A stretch of 49,312 nucleotides of DNA from SIG587 sp045649505 (GCA_045649505.1 JAZRQA010000084.1:1-49312), one strand, 5' to 3'. Shown: positions 35,151 through 43,732, counted from the first letter of the stretch. The notes: generated by a model not told the origin, from the sequence alone. A program made the numbers and translations.

Positions 35151-35642
35151 ATGGCAGAGAAAACTATTGAAGATTATAAAAGAGAACTTATTGAAATGCA
35201 CAAAAGAGCTCAGGCGGTTGTTGCTCAACCCCTGCCGTGGCTCGGCGACCCTGAGGATTCAGGGAGGGGTACTATAATAGTAGTCGTAACTTCGGGTCGC
35301 GGCTCGGTGCCAATATCGGGTGCCGAGGTCACAGTATCAAGGACAGGAGAAAGTGAGGTATTGGCAACACTTCGCACAAATGAAAGCGGTCAGACTACAC
35401 CGCTTAGTCTTCCTGCTCCCAAGCGAATATTGTCCGAAGCACCTTCACAGCTCGAAGAGAATGTATTTTCCGTTTATGATATAACGGTAAGAGCGGACGG
35501 CTTTGTGTCTGAGAGCCTGCACGGTGTTCCGATATTTGACGGTGTAGTATCTCTTCAGCCAATGCAGCTTTTAACCCTCGCCGCTTCAAATGGAAATGAT
35601 TCGCCAATATCCCAAATCGAACCTAATCCGTATCAACTTTAG
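35151..35642 (+). CDS. uncharacterised protein with a beta-sandwich-like (carboxypeptidase-regulatory-like) domain
   Basis: 163 residues, no signal peptide and no membrane helix. A charged N-terminal helix (TIEDYKRELIEMHKRAQ) precedes a proline-rich turn (PLPWLGDP) and a domain of about 100 residues. Strands such as GTIIVVVTSGRGSVPISGAEVTV and YDITVRADGFVS are characteristic of carboxypeptidase-regulatory-like or fibronectin-like folds. It starts inside the window of a terminator-sequestered ribosome site. The SpoIID/peptidoglycan-binding gene follows after 16 bases with GGGGAGG, so the two are an operon. Function unknown; a structural surface or spore-envelope role is a guess. Confidence 0.7.
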   Translation: MAEKTIEDYKRELIEMHKRAQAVVAQPLPWLGDPEDSGRGTIIVVVTSGRGSVPISGAEVTVSRTGESEVLATLRTNESGQTTPLSLPAPKRILSEAPSQLEENVFSVYDITVRADGFVSESLHGVPIFDGVVSLQPMQLLTLAASNGNDSPISQIEPNPYQL

Positions 35643-35658
35643 GGGAGGCAAATAGAAA

Positions 35659-37026
35659 ATGGCTGTACTTAATCCAAGAATTCCCGAATTCATAACCGTT
35701 CATTTAGGCGCGCCCGATGCGCCCGCCGAAAATGTTACGGTGCCCTTTGATGAATATATTAAAAATGTGGCTTCAAGCGAAATATATCCTACCTGGCCCG
35801 AAAATGCGCTCAGGGCTAATATATATGCTATAATCTCATTTGCGCTTAACAGAGTTTTTACCGAATGGTATCCCTCCCGCGGTTATGATTTTGATATAAC
35901 CAATACTACCGCTTTTGACCAGGCATATGTAAAAAACCGAACTGTATTCGAAAATATTTCAAGAATTGTGGACGAAATATTTAATAGCTATATTGTGCGG
36001 CAGGGCTTTATTGAGCCGTTTTTTGCTCAGTTCTGCAACGGCACAACCTCTACCTGCGCGGGGCTCTCCCAGTGGGGCACTGTAACTTTAGCTGAGCAGG
36101 GGCTTACCCCGTACGAGATACTGCAAAACTACTACGGCGAGGATATAAATATTGTAACTAATGTACCTGTAACCAATATTGATCGCTCCTATCCGGGTGA
36201 GCCGCTGCGCCTTGGTGATGCGGGAAATGATGTTAGTATTATTCAAACTCAGCTAAATGCTGTTGCGCGCAATTATCCCGCTATTCCTCGAATACAGACC
36301 GTTAACGGCGTGTTCGATGTTGCTACCGAAAACGCCGTGCGTAAGTTCCAGGAGATATTTTTTCTTGATGTTAACGGTATTGTCGATCAGGCAACCTGGT
36401 ACAAAATAAAGCAGTATTATGTAGGTGTGCGCCGCTTAGCCGAGCTTACGAGCCTTGGTGTGACCGCGGCGGATGTTACTGTGCCCTATGAAAGTGAGCT
36501 TTCCTCAGGATCAAGCGGCATCTCGGTAACCTCCTTGCAATATTATCTGAATGTCATCGCATATTATAATCCGAATCTTAATGTCTTTCCGATAGACGGA
36601 GTATTCGGTCCCTCTACCGTGAATGCAGTTAACGCCTTTCAAAGCTTTTACGGCCTGCCTGTAACGGGCGTAGTTGACCGAGAAACTTGGGATTTAATTC
36701 AGGAGATATACCGACAGATAGAGGAAAACCTGCCGGAGGGCTATAGCGAGGGCCTCGCAAAGGCATACCCAGGCTACTTCCTCTCAGAAGGAATGGAAGG
36801 CCCCGATGTAAGGGACCTTCAAACCTATCTTTCCCTAATAGCGCAAAATATTCAAGGCATACCGCCTGTAGAGGTGGACGGCATATTCGGTCCCGCAACT
36901 ACTGCGGCGGTGCGAGCCTTCCAAAGTTTGTACGCAATTCCTGTTAACGGTGCTGTGGGTCCCGTTACCTGGTTTTATATCGGCAACGAGTACGATTTTT
37001 TACTCCGCGGACAATCAGCAGTATAG
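35659..37026 (+). CDS. SpoIID-like domain protein with three peptidoglycan-binding repeats
   Basis: 455 residues. Residues about 28-165 resemble SpoIID/LytB: FDEYIKNVASSEIYPTWPENALRA with Glu41 at the expected catalytic site, then CAGLSQWGTVTLAEQGLTPYEILQNYYG. The usual GHGVGMSQ is replaced by CAGLSQ, with Cys126 and Cys133 nearby, so metal binding may differ. Three PG_binding_1 repeats follow (about 183-250, 281-350 and 373-445), each with a D/NGxFxxxTxxAVxxFQ core. No signal peptide is seen, so secretion is not obvious; it may act within the developing spore. Its last 62 bases overlap gerAB on the other strand. Confidence 0.82.
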   Translation: MAVLNPRIPEFITVHLGAPDAPAENVTVPFDEYIKNVASSEIYPTWPENALRANIYAIISFALNRVFTEWYPSRGYDFDITNTTAFDQAYVKNRTVFENISRIVDEIFNSYIVRQGFIEPFFAQFCNGTTSTCAGLSQWGTVTLAEQGLTPYEILQNYYGEDINIVTNVPVTNIDRSYPGEPLRLGDAGNDVSIIQTQLNAVARNYPAIPRIQTVNGVFDVATENAVRKFQEIFFLDVNGIVDQATWYKIKQYYVGVRRLAELTSLGVTAADVTVPYESELSSGSSGISVTSLQYYLNVIAYYNPNLNVFPIDGVFGPSTVNAVNAFQSFYGLPVTGVVDRETWDLIQEIYRQIEENLPEGYSEGLAKAYPGYFLSEGMEGPDVRDLQTYLSLIAQNIQGIPPVEVDGIFGPATTAAVRAFQSLYAIPVNGAVGPVTWFYIGNEYDFLLRGQSAV

Positions 37027-38041
37027 CAGGAAGCCCGAAAGCGGGCACTAAAAACCAAGGTGCTATCTTAACAAACTCAAGGGGCCTGAAAAAATCGGTA
37101 AGGGCAGAAAAAACAATAAGCACAATAGCGAATATAACGGGTAGGTACTTTGTATATCTGCCTGTTATATTTTTGAGCACATCCCTTGCACTAATTACAC
37201 AAACGGCGGTTTTTATCAGACAGCAAAAGAAGTAGATGAGATATGAAAATCCCTCAAGGCGTATAAACTTATCGCCAATCGATACCGTACTCATTGCCAG
37301 CGCATAAGGGAAACGAAGTGTACCTGTATAGGAATAGCCGAATACAAGCAGCGTGTGCAAAAGACAAACAAAAAGCACCGCCGAACCCACAAGCACTCCT
37401 GCCTTATAGGTATAAAACTTTTCTTTTTTTGCAAAGCCCATAAAAAAGGCAAGCAGCACCGTGCACTGTGAAAAACTCATTGCAAGGTATGCAACTCCCT
37501 GAAAACTTACATCATAAAAAGATAAGTCTATCGGCATAATATTGTCAAAGTCCATCTGCCCTATTGAGAAAATAAAAAGAATTATTTCAGCGACAACCGT
37601 CAGAACAAGACTTATAAGAGCAAGCTTAACTACGCCCTTTTTTGGAATAAAACAAAGGGCAAGAATTAAAGCGGCAAATATAATTGCAGGCAAAAGTGAA
37701 TTGTTAGAAGACAGAATCTGTGCATCCGCAAAGGAGGTAAAATTGCGCATACAGGCAACGGCGCAAAGAAGTGAAAAGGCTGCAAAAATTATTGCAACCC
37801 CACGACCGAAAATTTTACCTAAAAGTGTGTCAAGAGTATCGGCAAGGGTACTTTTCTGTGCGTTTTTGTGTATAAATGAAAGCATATAAAATAAAGGGAG
37901 GCTCAGCAATACCGAGAGTATAAAGCCTGGTATTGCGGCTTTAATACCTGAGCCAAACGGTAAGTTTATAACGGTGTTACCTATTATAAAAACCGCTACA
38001 AGGGCAAAATGAGCAGCCCCCACTCTTTCGGCCTTGTTCAT
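36965..38041 (-). CDS. spore germination protein, GerAB family permease
   Basis: 358 residues with ten hydrophobic helices, starting AHFALVAVFIIGNTVINLPFG, typical of the amino-acid-permease-like B subunit of GerA receptors in the inner spore membrane. The B subunit forms the nutrient-binding site. The start overlaps the end of the GerAC-type gene by 4 bases (ATGA). The C-terminus (KNRTRCRYKTR) is basic and overlaps the end of the convergent peptidoglycan-binding gene. The specific germinant cannot be inferred. Confidence 0.88.
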   Translation of the reverse strand: MNKAERVGAAHFALVAVFIIGNTVINLPFGSGIKAAIPGFILSVLLSLPLFYMLSFIHKNAQKSTLADTLDTLLGKIFGRGVAIIFAAFSLLCAVACMRNFTSFADAQILSSNNSLLPAIIFAALILALCFIPKKGVVKLALISLVLTVVAEIILFIFSIGQMDFDNIMPIDLSFYDVSFQGVAYLAMSFSQCTVLLAFFMGFAKKEKFYTYKAGVLVGSAVLFVCLLHTLLVFGYSYTGTLRFPYALAMSTVSIGDKFIRLEGFSYLIYFFCCLIKTAVCVISARDVLKNITGRYTKYLPVIFAIVLIVFSALTDFFRPLEFVKIAPWFLVPAFGLPAILLIVRGVKNRTRCRYKTR

Positions 38042-39102
38042 TGTCGATCACCTCCCGAAACTATACATCTAACCTTTATATTTGCGCGCAAAAACGCATC
38101 AAGTGGGTCTTTCTCTATTCTTTTAAAAAGCATCGGCTGGTATTTTTCTATACTGTCAGTAATGTGTAAAATATCCTGTCTTATCTCGGTTTGCATCAGG
38201 GTAAAAAAATCGCCCAGCTTATTTTCAATCACCTTACCGAACTCGGATGCATTCTCACCCTTAAAGCCACCCTGCTCAAGCGTCAGCTTTACTGTGCAGT
38301 CTAAAAAAAGAGTGTTATTTTGAAAGCTTTTATCTATCTTACATCGGCTTTTTTCTATTTTTGCCTGTAAAATACTTCCATTGTTATTGACGGTCAGCGT
38401 TGTGCCTGAGTAACCGTTTGAAAGAATTTTAAGAAGAGTGTCCTGCTCCTTTTTAAGTTTATAAATGCGAAGTGAGTCACTAAATACATCGGCACCGTCA
38501 GGCGAGAGGGTAGCCCCATTTTCACTCGTCTCAGCCGAGAAATGCGGTAGGGTGAAGCTACCACTGTGTGTGCTTCTTAAGTTTTCAATATGGAAAAGCT
38601 GAGCGTAGGTGTCAGGTGCGGCAACGTCACCCTTGGTGCCCATTAGCTTTATTATATCGTAGCCCACCGCTTCACCCGAATAGCTTTTGCAGGAAAGAAG
38701 TTGCACCGCATTGTGTGTGGCAATAAGTTTTACTGCAAGACTCATTTCACTGCTGTCCTTGCAGAACTGTATAATGTTCTCAAGCTGGTCCTGTGTAAGG
38801 GAGTTGCCGAGCACTATTGTTGCGCAGTGCCCTAAAAACAGCTTGCCTCCAAGATTGTCAGATATACTCTGGATAACCTGCTCCACCGTATAGCCTTTGT
38901 CGGTTATAACCTGCGGCTCATAGCTGCTGTCGGTATTGGTTTTTACCGTTTCTGCACTGACACAAAGCTGACCGCTTTCATTATCAAAACCAAGTGCCGC
39001 AGTAATAATAACCTGTTCGGGCTCTGAGTACTCTGCCGCGCGGCTACAGCCACAAAGACACAGGCATAAAATAACGCACACACAAATAAGAATTCTTTTC
39101 AT
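38038..39102 (-). CDS. spore germination lipoprotein, Ger(x)C family
   Basis: 354 residues with a lipoprotein signal peptide: hydrophobic ICVCVILCLCLCGC with the lipobox cysteine at about residue 19. Family landmarks are TALGFD-like IITAALGFDNE, then GKLFLGHCATIVLG, and a C-terminal domain ending LDAFLRANIKVRCIV. It is the outer-face lipoprotein subunit of the GerA receptor. It lies 3 bases after the A subunit gene and overlaps gerAB by 4 bases, so the operon order is A-C-B. Confidence 0.9.
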   Translation of the reverse strand: MKRILICVCVILCLCLCGCSRAAEYSEPEQVIITAALGFDNESGQLCVSAETVKTNTDSSYEPQVITDKGYTVEQVIQSISDNLGGKLFLGHCATIVLGNSLTQDQLENIIQFCKDSSEMSLAVKLIATHNAVQLLSCKSYSGEAVGYDIIKLMGTKGDVAAPDTYAQLFHIENLRSTHSGSFTLPHFSAETSENGATLSPDGADVFSDSLRIYKLKKEQDTLLKILSNGYSGTTLTVNNNGSILQAKIEKSRCKIDKSFQNNTLFLDCTVKLTLEQGGFKGENASEFGKVIENKLGDFFTLMQTEIRQDILHITDSIEKYQPMLFKRIEKDPLDAFLRANIKVRCIVSGGDRQ

Positions 39103-39105
39103 ACC

Positions 39106-40575
39106 TTAACCCTTTCGTATCCTGTTTTCGCTTATACCCTCGGGCCGCGTATTCATACGCCGCCAAGGTGCTCTTATAAAGGTGTCCTTTAGACTTTGCA
39201 GGCTAATGTTTCCAAGACTTGCGGTGTAGTCTACTCCAAAGGAGTCAAGATACAGTATAAGAATAAGCAAAGCGGTAATTCCCGCAAGATAACCGAAAAG
39301 TCCCCATATGTGGGCAAGTATAACAAAAACTATACGCGCATAGGAAACTATACCCTTAAGTCGCGGTAGCATAAGTCCTGCAATGCCGCTGAGTGCTATA
39401 ACAATAAGCATGGGCGCACTCACTATCCTTGCCTCGACCGCCGCCTGACCTACAACAAGACCGCCTACTATACTCAGCGCGTGTCCTACGCTTTGGGGCA
39501 TTCGTATACCCGTTTCCCTTAATATTTCAAAAATTAGTATAAGCGCAATGCACTCTATCACGCTGGGAAAGGGAACGCCGCTTCGCGCCTGATTTATGCT
39601 TATGGCAAGGGCGGTGGGAAGCAGTGCCTTGTGCGCAGTTATAAGAGCGATATAAATTGCGGGAACGCTGATTGAAAGAAAAAAACAGATATAACGCAGT
39701 AGCCTACCCATTCCTGAAACAAGGTAGTTTAAATAGTAATCGTCATCCGATTGAAAATTTTCGCTGAAAAGATAGGGCAGGGTAAGTACCACAGGGGTGC
39801 CGTCCACCATAACTGCTACACGTCCCTCAAGTAGGCGCGCCACAACGATATCAGGACGTTCGGTGCTACCCGTGGTTTTTAAAGGGGAAAGGGGATTACC
39901 CGTTATCATCTCGGCAATATAGTTGCTGTCAAGGATTGAGTCAATATCTATTTTTTTAAGCCTTTTTTTAAGCTCATTTAAAACCTTTTTGTTAACAAGT
40001 GAGTCAAGATAGCATATAAAAACAAAGGTATCGGTGCGCCTTCCGAGTGTGGCGGTCTCAACACAAAGGTCAGGGGTGGGCAACCTTCTGCGTATCATAG
40101 CAAGATTAAGCATCACCGATTCGTCAAAGCCCTCTCGGGGGCCCTGCAATACCCGCTCGTCATTTGGCTCGCTAATACCCCTTGTGCGCCAGCCCTTTGT
40201 ATTTATCACAAGCGCATCGGCACTGTTATCAAGCAGTAAAATGCTGTCTCCGTAAAGAAGACTGCGCAGTATATCTGAAACATCACTCTTTTTTGCTGCC
40301 TCGGCAGCAAAAAGTACTCTATCCATAATATAATCCGTCGGACTTGTTTTATGGTCTGTACCATCGCAAAGCAGAACTGGGCGTACTATAGATTCATTTA
40401 AAATCTGGGTGTTTATCATGCCGTCAATAAACAATACTGCGCAAGGTATAGGCTTGTTCTTTCCTCCCGTAAATTCCCTTACTCGGAGTATTTTATCCTT
40501 TTTAAATATCTCGCGAAAAAGTGTTAAATTTTGCGCAAGACTTTCCGATATCTTTTTACCCTCATAAATTTTCAT
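39106..40575 (-). CDS. spore germination protein, GerAA family
   Basis: 489 residues: a large hydrophilic N-terminal part (about 1-270) and a hydrophobic C-terminal part with about five helices. Family motifs are GDSILLLDNSADALVINTKGW, EPNDERVLQGPREGFDES, and VMVDGTPVVLTLPYLF. It is the A subunit of the nutrient receptor. The start is placed at ATG 40575 with GGTGAT 5 bases upstream; the longer frame from 40596 begins before the ribosome site. It follows the terminator of the coiled-coil gene, so it probably has its own (sporulation) promoter, but I could not identify a clear sigma-G site. Confidence 0.93.
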   Translation of the reverse strand: MKIYEGKKISESLAQNLTLFREIFKKDKILRVREFTGGKNKPIPCAVLFIDGMINTQILNESIVRPVLLCDGTDHKTSPTDYIMDRVLFAAEAAKKSDVSDILRSLLYGDSILLLDNSADALVINTKGWRTRGISEPNDERVLQGPREGFDESVMLNLAMIRRRLPTPDLCVETATLGRRTDTFVFICYLDSLVNKKVLNELKKRLKKIDIDSILDSNYIAEMITGNPLSPLKTTGSTERPDIVVARLLEGRVAVMVDGTPVVLTLPYLFSENFQSDDDYYLNYLVSGMGRLLRYICFFLSISVPAIYIALITAHKALLPTALAISINQARSGVPFPSVIECIALILIFEILRETGIRMPQSVGHALSIVGGLVVGQAAVEARIVSAPMLIVIALSGIAGLMLPRLKGIVSYARIVFVILAHIWGLFGYLAGITALLILILYLDSFGVDYTASLGNISLQSLKDTFIRAPWRRMNTRPEGISENRIRKG

Positions 40576-40606
40576 TGTATCACCAATAAATAGCATTTCC
40601 GAAAAG

Positions 40607-40646
40607 GGTAAAAAAATTACTCCGCAGTGTAAACTACGGAGTAATT
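40607..40646 (-). terminator. terminator after the coiled-coil gene
   Basis: On the minus strand an AATTACTCCG/CGGAGTAATT stem (40615-40624 with 40637-40646), extended inside by AGT/ACT, with T run downstream. Confidence 0.9.
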
Positions 40647-40667
40647 AAACATAAAGTTTTTGTTTTA

Positions 40668-41129
40668 TTAGTCTTGCTTTATAGCAGGAATCTGCTGCTT
40701 TAATGCTGCGCGAGTCTTTCTAACTTCGCCAAGGTTTGCGGTAAGACCTTCATCAGCACGGCGCATAATGTCATCAACAAAGTCCTGTGCTGCTTTTTTC
40801 ATCTCGCGGCTCTTTGCCTGAGCGTTGGCAATAATCTCAGCAGCACGCTCCTGAGCGAGCTTTGTGATTTCTTCCTGTGCTACCATTGCCTTTGCTTTTT
40901 CCTCTGCCGAACGGATAATTCCGTCAGCCTCGCGTTTTGCATTGGTGATAATATCGGCGCGGTCGGCAACAATGCCGCGTGCCTGTTTAATTTCGCCGGG
41001 GATGTTTAAACGAATGTCGTCAATAACGGCGCGCAGCTGCTCAACGTCAACTATTGATTTCTTGCCGGGGATTTTAACGCCGCTGTCAAGTACCTCGTCA
41101 AACTGTTCAAGTAATTCTTCTAAAGTCAA
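40668..41129 (-). CDS. coiled-coil protein conserved beside coaD (V-ATPase subunit E/H-like)
   Basis: 153 residues, no membrane helix, no P-loop. A short N-terminal region (LEELLEQFDEVLDSGVKIPGKKSIVD) is followed by one long charged amphipathic helix with many Ala, Glu and Lys (about 55-135). It resembles the stalk subunits of rotary ATPases and DivIVA-like coiled coils, and is often named ATPase in databases without catalytic motifs. It starts 7 bases after coaD in the rsmD-coaD operon. The spacing of VDVEQLRAVIDDIRLNIPGEIKQAR could mark a membrane-curvature or scaffold helix (inference). Function unknown. Confidence 0.75.
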   Translation of the reverse strand: MTLEELLEQFDEVLDSGVKIPGKKSIVDVEQLRAVIDDIRLNIPGEIKQARGIVADRADIITNAKREADGIIRSAEEKAKAMVAQEEITKLAQERAAEIIANAQAKSREMKKAAQDFVDDIMRRADEGLTANLGEVRKTRAALKQQIPAIKQD

Positions 41130-41136
41130 AGTATAT

Positions 41137-41634
41137 TCATCCTTTCTTTTGTAGTCTTGCTAAAATGTCTTTATGTATAACATCCGGAACAAAGTCCGAA
41201 ATGTCACCACCCATACTTGCTATCTGTCGCACCATGCTTGAGCTTAGATACATATTTTCTGCCGCTGTGGTAATAAATATAGTCTCAATTTCGGGATTTA
41301 ACTTCTTATTGGTAAGAGCCATCTGAAATTCATATTCAAAATCGGACATAGCACGAAGACCTTTTAATATTACCTTGGCGTCGCGCTGCTTTGCGTAGTC
41401 AGCAAGCAGACCACCGTAAAAATCCACCTCAACATTGTCAAGACCGTGCGCCGTAATAGTTTTTTTCAGAAGCTCCACACGCTCATCAGGGGTAAATGCG
41501 CAGTGCTTTGCCGAATTAGTCATAACAACAACTATAACCTTGGCAAACATATCTGCTGCACGGGAAATAACATCAAGGTGACCTATCGTAACGGGGTCAA
41601 AGCTTCCCGGACAAATGGCTATTCGGTTATTCAC
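41137..41634 (-). CDS. coaD: phosphopantetheine adenylyltransferase
   Basis: 165 residues, the usual length. It catalyses the penultimate step of coenzyme A synthesis. The nucleotidyltransferase motif PGSFDPVTIGHLD is at the N-terminus, KGLRAMSDFEYEFQMALTNKKL in the middle, and YLSSSMVRQIASMGGDI near the end. The start is GTG 41634, with AGGAGG 6 bases upstream; the longer frame to 41697 lies within rsmD. It overlaps rsmD by 8 bases. Confidence 0.96.
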   Translation of the reverse strand: MNNRIAICPGSFDPVTIGHLDVISRAADMFAKVIVVVMTNSAKHCAFTPDERVELLKKTITAHGLDNVEVDFYGGLLADYAKQRDAKVILKGLRAMSDFEYEFQMALTNKKLNPEIETIFITTAAENMYLSSSMVRQIASMGGDISDFVPDVIHKDILARLQKKG

Positions 41635-42172
41635 CGCTATCCCTCCTGTAAGCTGTAACTCGTATTTTACCGTAATTATACACCTTAAAGCAGGCAAAGC
41701 CGTTCACACTATCGGGAAGCTTTACCTCGCTTGGATGCTCGCAAAGAATTATACCGTATTCACTCATAACATTGCTCACCTTGTCAAGAGCCTTTTCGAA
41801 CAGTCCCGCGTGGTAGGGCGGGTCAAGAAAGGCAATGTCAAAGGTTTCGGGTGTCGTAGCAAGAAATGAAGCATAATCGGCGCAAATCAGCTTTGCTTTG
41901 TCTTCAAGATTTGCCGATTTAAGGTTTTCCTTAACCATCGAAAGGTGTGAGTTTGTATTATCCACAAACACACAGGACTGAGCACCGCGGCTGAGTGCCT
42001 CTATCCCCATCTGTCCGCAACCCGCAAACAGGTCGAGAAAGCGCCTGCCCTGAATATCAAACTGTATGGCACTGAATATGCCTTCCTTCACCTTTTCGGG
42101 CGTTGGGCGTACATCATTGCCGGGTAAGGTCTTAAGCCTTGCACCGCGGGCAGTGCCTGTAATAACTCTCAT
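41627..42172 (-). CDS. rsmD: 16S rRNA (guanine966-N2)-methyltransferase
   Basis: 181 residues. The SAM-binding motif FLDLFAGCGQMGIEALSRGA and the catalytic FLDPPY identify the RsmD family. The N-terminus RVITGTARGARLKTLPG is also typical. It methylates G966 of 16S rRNA. GGTGAT lies 4 bases before the ATG, as for gph and gerAA. First gene of the rsmD-coaD-coiled-coil operon behind a good promoter. Confidence 0.95.
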   Translation of the reverse strand: MRVITGTARGARLKTLPGNDVRPTPEKVKEGIFSAIQFDIQGRRFLDLFAGCGQMGIEALSRGAQSCVFVDNTNSHLSMVKENLKSANLEDKAKLICADYASFLATTPETFDIAFLDPPYHAGLFEKALDKVSNVMSEYGIILCEHPSEVKLPDSVNGFACFKVYNYGKIRVTAYRRDSGE

Positions 42173-42190
42173 TTATATATCACCTATTAT

Positions 42191-42220
42191 ATTATCACAC
42201 TAAACCTACCGTTTTGTCAA
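42191..42220 (-). promoter_or_regulatory. promoter of the rsmD-coaD operon
   Basis: On the minus strand a perfect TTGACA (42215-42220) and GATAAT (42191-42196), spacer 18. It begins 4 bases past the guaB stop, so guaB has no visible terminator of its own before it. Confidence 0.75.
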
Positions 42221-42223
42221 TAG

Positions 42224-43732
42224 TTATTTAATGGCACCTGTAGTTGTGTCCTTTTGAATAACATCGTGTGCGCCGCCTTCAATAATACTCGTGGCGGAAA
42301 CAAGGGTAAGCTTTGCCTTTTTCTGCAACTCAGGAATGGAAAGAGCACCGCAGTTGCACATTGTGGAGCGTACCTTGCTTAAGGACAGGCTTACATTATC
42401 CTTTAATGTACCTGCATAAGGTACATATGAGTCAACGCCCTCCTCAAAGGAAAGCTTCTTATCGCCGCCTAAATCATAACGCTGCCAGTTTCTTGCTCTG
42501 TTGGAGCCTTCGCCCCAATATTCCTTATAATAATTACCGTTAATTGCTATTTTGTTTGTGGGACTTTCATCAAATCTTGCAAAGTAACGTCCCAGCATAA
42601 GGAAATCTGCGCCCATTGCAAGAGCAAGTGTCATATGATGGTCGTGAACAATACCGCCGTCAGAGCAAACGGGAATGTAAATACCGGTTTTTTCAAAATA
42701 CTCGTCACGAGCGGCACATACGTCTATAAGCGCAGTAGCCTGTCCGCGGCCTATACCCTTAGTCTCACGGGTAATACAAATGGAACCGCCGCCGATACCA
42801 ACCTTGATAAAGTCAGCGCCGCACTCGGCTAAAAACATAAAGCCCTCGCGGTCAACCACGTTTCCTGCACCAATCTTAACGGTGTCACCGTACTTTTCTC
42901 TAACGAAAGCAAGAGTGCGCTTCTGCCATTCGCTGAATCCTTCCGAGGAGTCAATGCAAAGTACATCTGCGCCTGCCTCGACAAGGGCGGGAATACGCTC
43001 CTCATAGTCGCGGGTGTTAATGCCTGCGCCTACGATATAACGCTTGTCCTTATCGAGCAGCTCGTTAGGATTCTCCTTGTGGGAATCATAGTCCTTACGG
43101 AAAACAATGTATAAAAGCTTGCCGTTATCATCAACGATAGGTAACGCGTTAAGCTTGTTATCCCATATAATATTGTTAGCCTCTTTAAGACTGGTATCCT
43201 TATCTCCACAGATAAGATCACAGAAAGGAGTCATAAATTCGCTTACCTTGGTCGTGGGATCCATACGGCTTACCCTGTAATCACGGCTGGTCACAAGACC
43301 CATAAGCTTACCTGTTGCAGTACCGTCATCGGTTACGGCAACGGTTGAATGACCTGTGCGCTCCTTAAGAGCAAGTATGTCTTCAAGTGTCTGATCAGGG
43401 CGTATGTTCGAATCGCTCACAACAAAGCCTGCTTTAAAATTCTTGGCTCGGGCAACCATAGCTGCTTCGTCTTCAATAGACTGTGAACCGAATATAAAGG
43501 ATACGCCGCCCTCCTTGGCAAGCGCAACCGCAAGCTTTTCACCCGATACCGACTGCATTATGGCAGAGGTCATGGGAATATTCATAGTAATCGGGCATTC
43601 CTCGCCCTTTTTAAATTTTACAAGCGGAGTCTTTAAACTCACATTCGCGGGTATACAATCGGCAGAGGAATAACCGGGAACCAAAAGATACTCGTTAAAG
43701 GTGTGTGAAACATCATTGAAATAGTACGCCAT
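42224..43732 (-). CDS. guaB: inosine-5'-monophosphate dehydrogenase, Tritrichomonas-type
   Basis: 502 residues. It oxidises IMP to XMP in GMP synthesis. The TIM barrel is split by a pair of CBS motifs (about 105-225). The catalytic cysteine is Cys319 in GGGSICITRETKG, NAD site Asp261, Arg241, Lys310 and Arg382 are in place, and the flap has Arg418-Tyr419 in RARNWQRYD. This numbering equals that of the well-studied T. foetus enzyme with no gap that I can detect, and the N-terminus HTFNEYLLVPG also fits it (comparison from memory). It is not the type found in B. subtilis. It has its own strong promoter and is divergent from rpsB. Confidence 0.95.
   Translation of the reverse strand: MAYYFNDVSHTFNEYLLVPGYSSADCIPANVSLKTPLVKFKKGEECPITMNIPMTSAIMQSVSGEKLAVALAKEGGVSFIFGSQSIEDEAAMVARAKNFKAGFVVSDSNIRPDQTLEDILALKERTGHSTVAVTDDGTATGKLMGLVTSRDYRVSRMDPTTKVSEFMTPFCDLICGDKDTSLKEANNIIWDNKLNALPIVDDNGKLLYIVFRKDYDSHKENPNELLDKDKRYIVGAGINTRDYEERIPALVEAGADVLCIDSSEGFSEWQKRTLAFVREKYGDTVKIGAGNVVDREGFMFLAECGADFIKVGIGGGSICITRETKGIGRGQATALIDVCAARDEYFEKTGIYIPVCSDGGIVHDHHMTLALAMGADFLMLGRYFARFDESPTNKIAINGNYYKEYWGEGSNRARNWQRYDLGGDKKLSFEEGVDSYVPYAGTLKDNVSLSLSKVRSTMCNCGALSIPELQKKAKLTLVSATSIIEGGAHDVIQKDTTTGAIK

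Noticed and set aside
40576..40614. Sigma-G promoter before the ger operon
   Set aside because: Only a loose AATGCTA resembling a -10 was found, without a matching -35.
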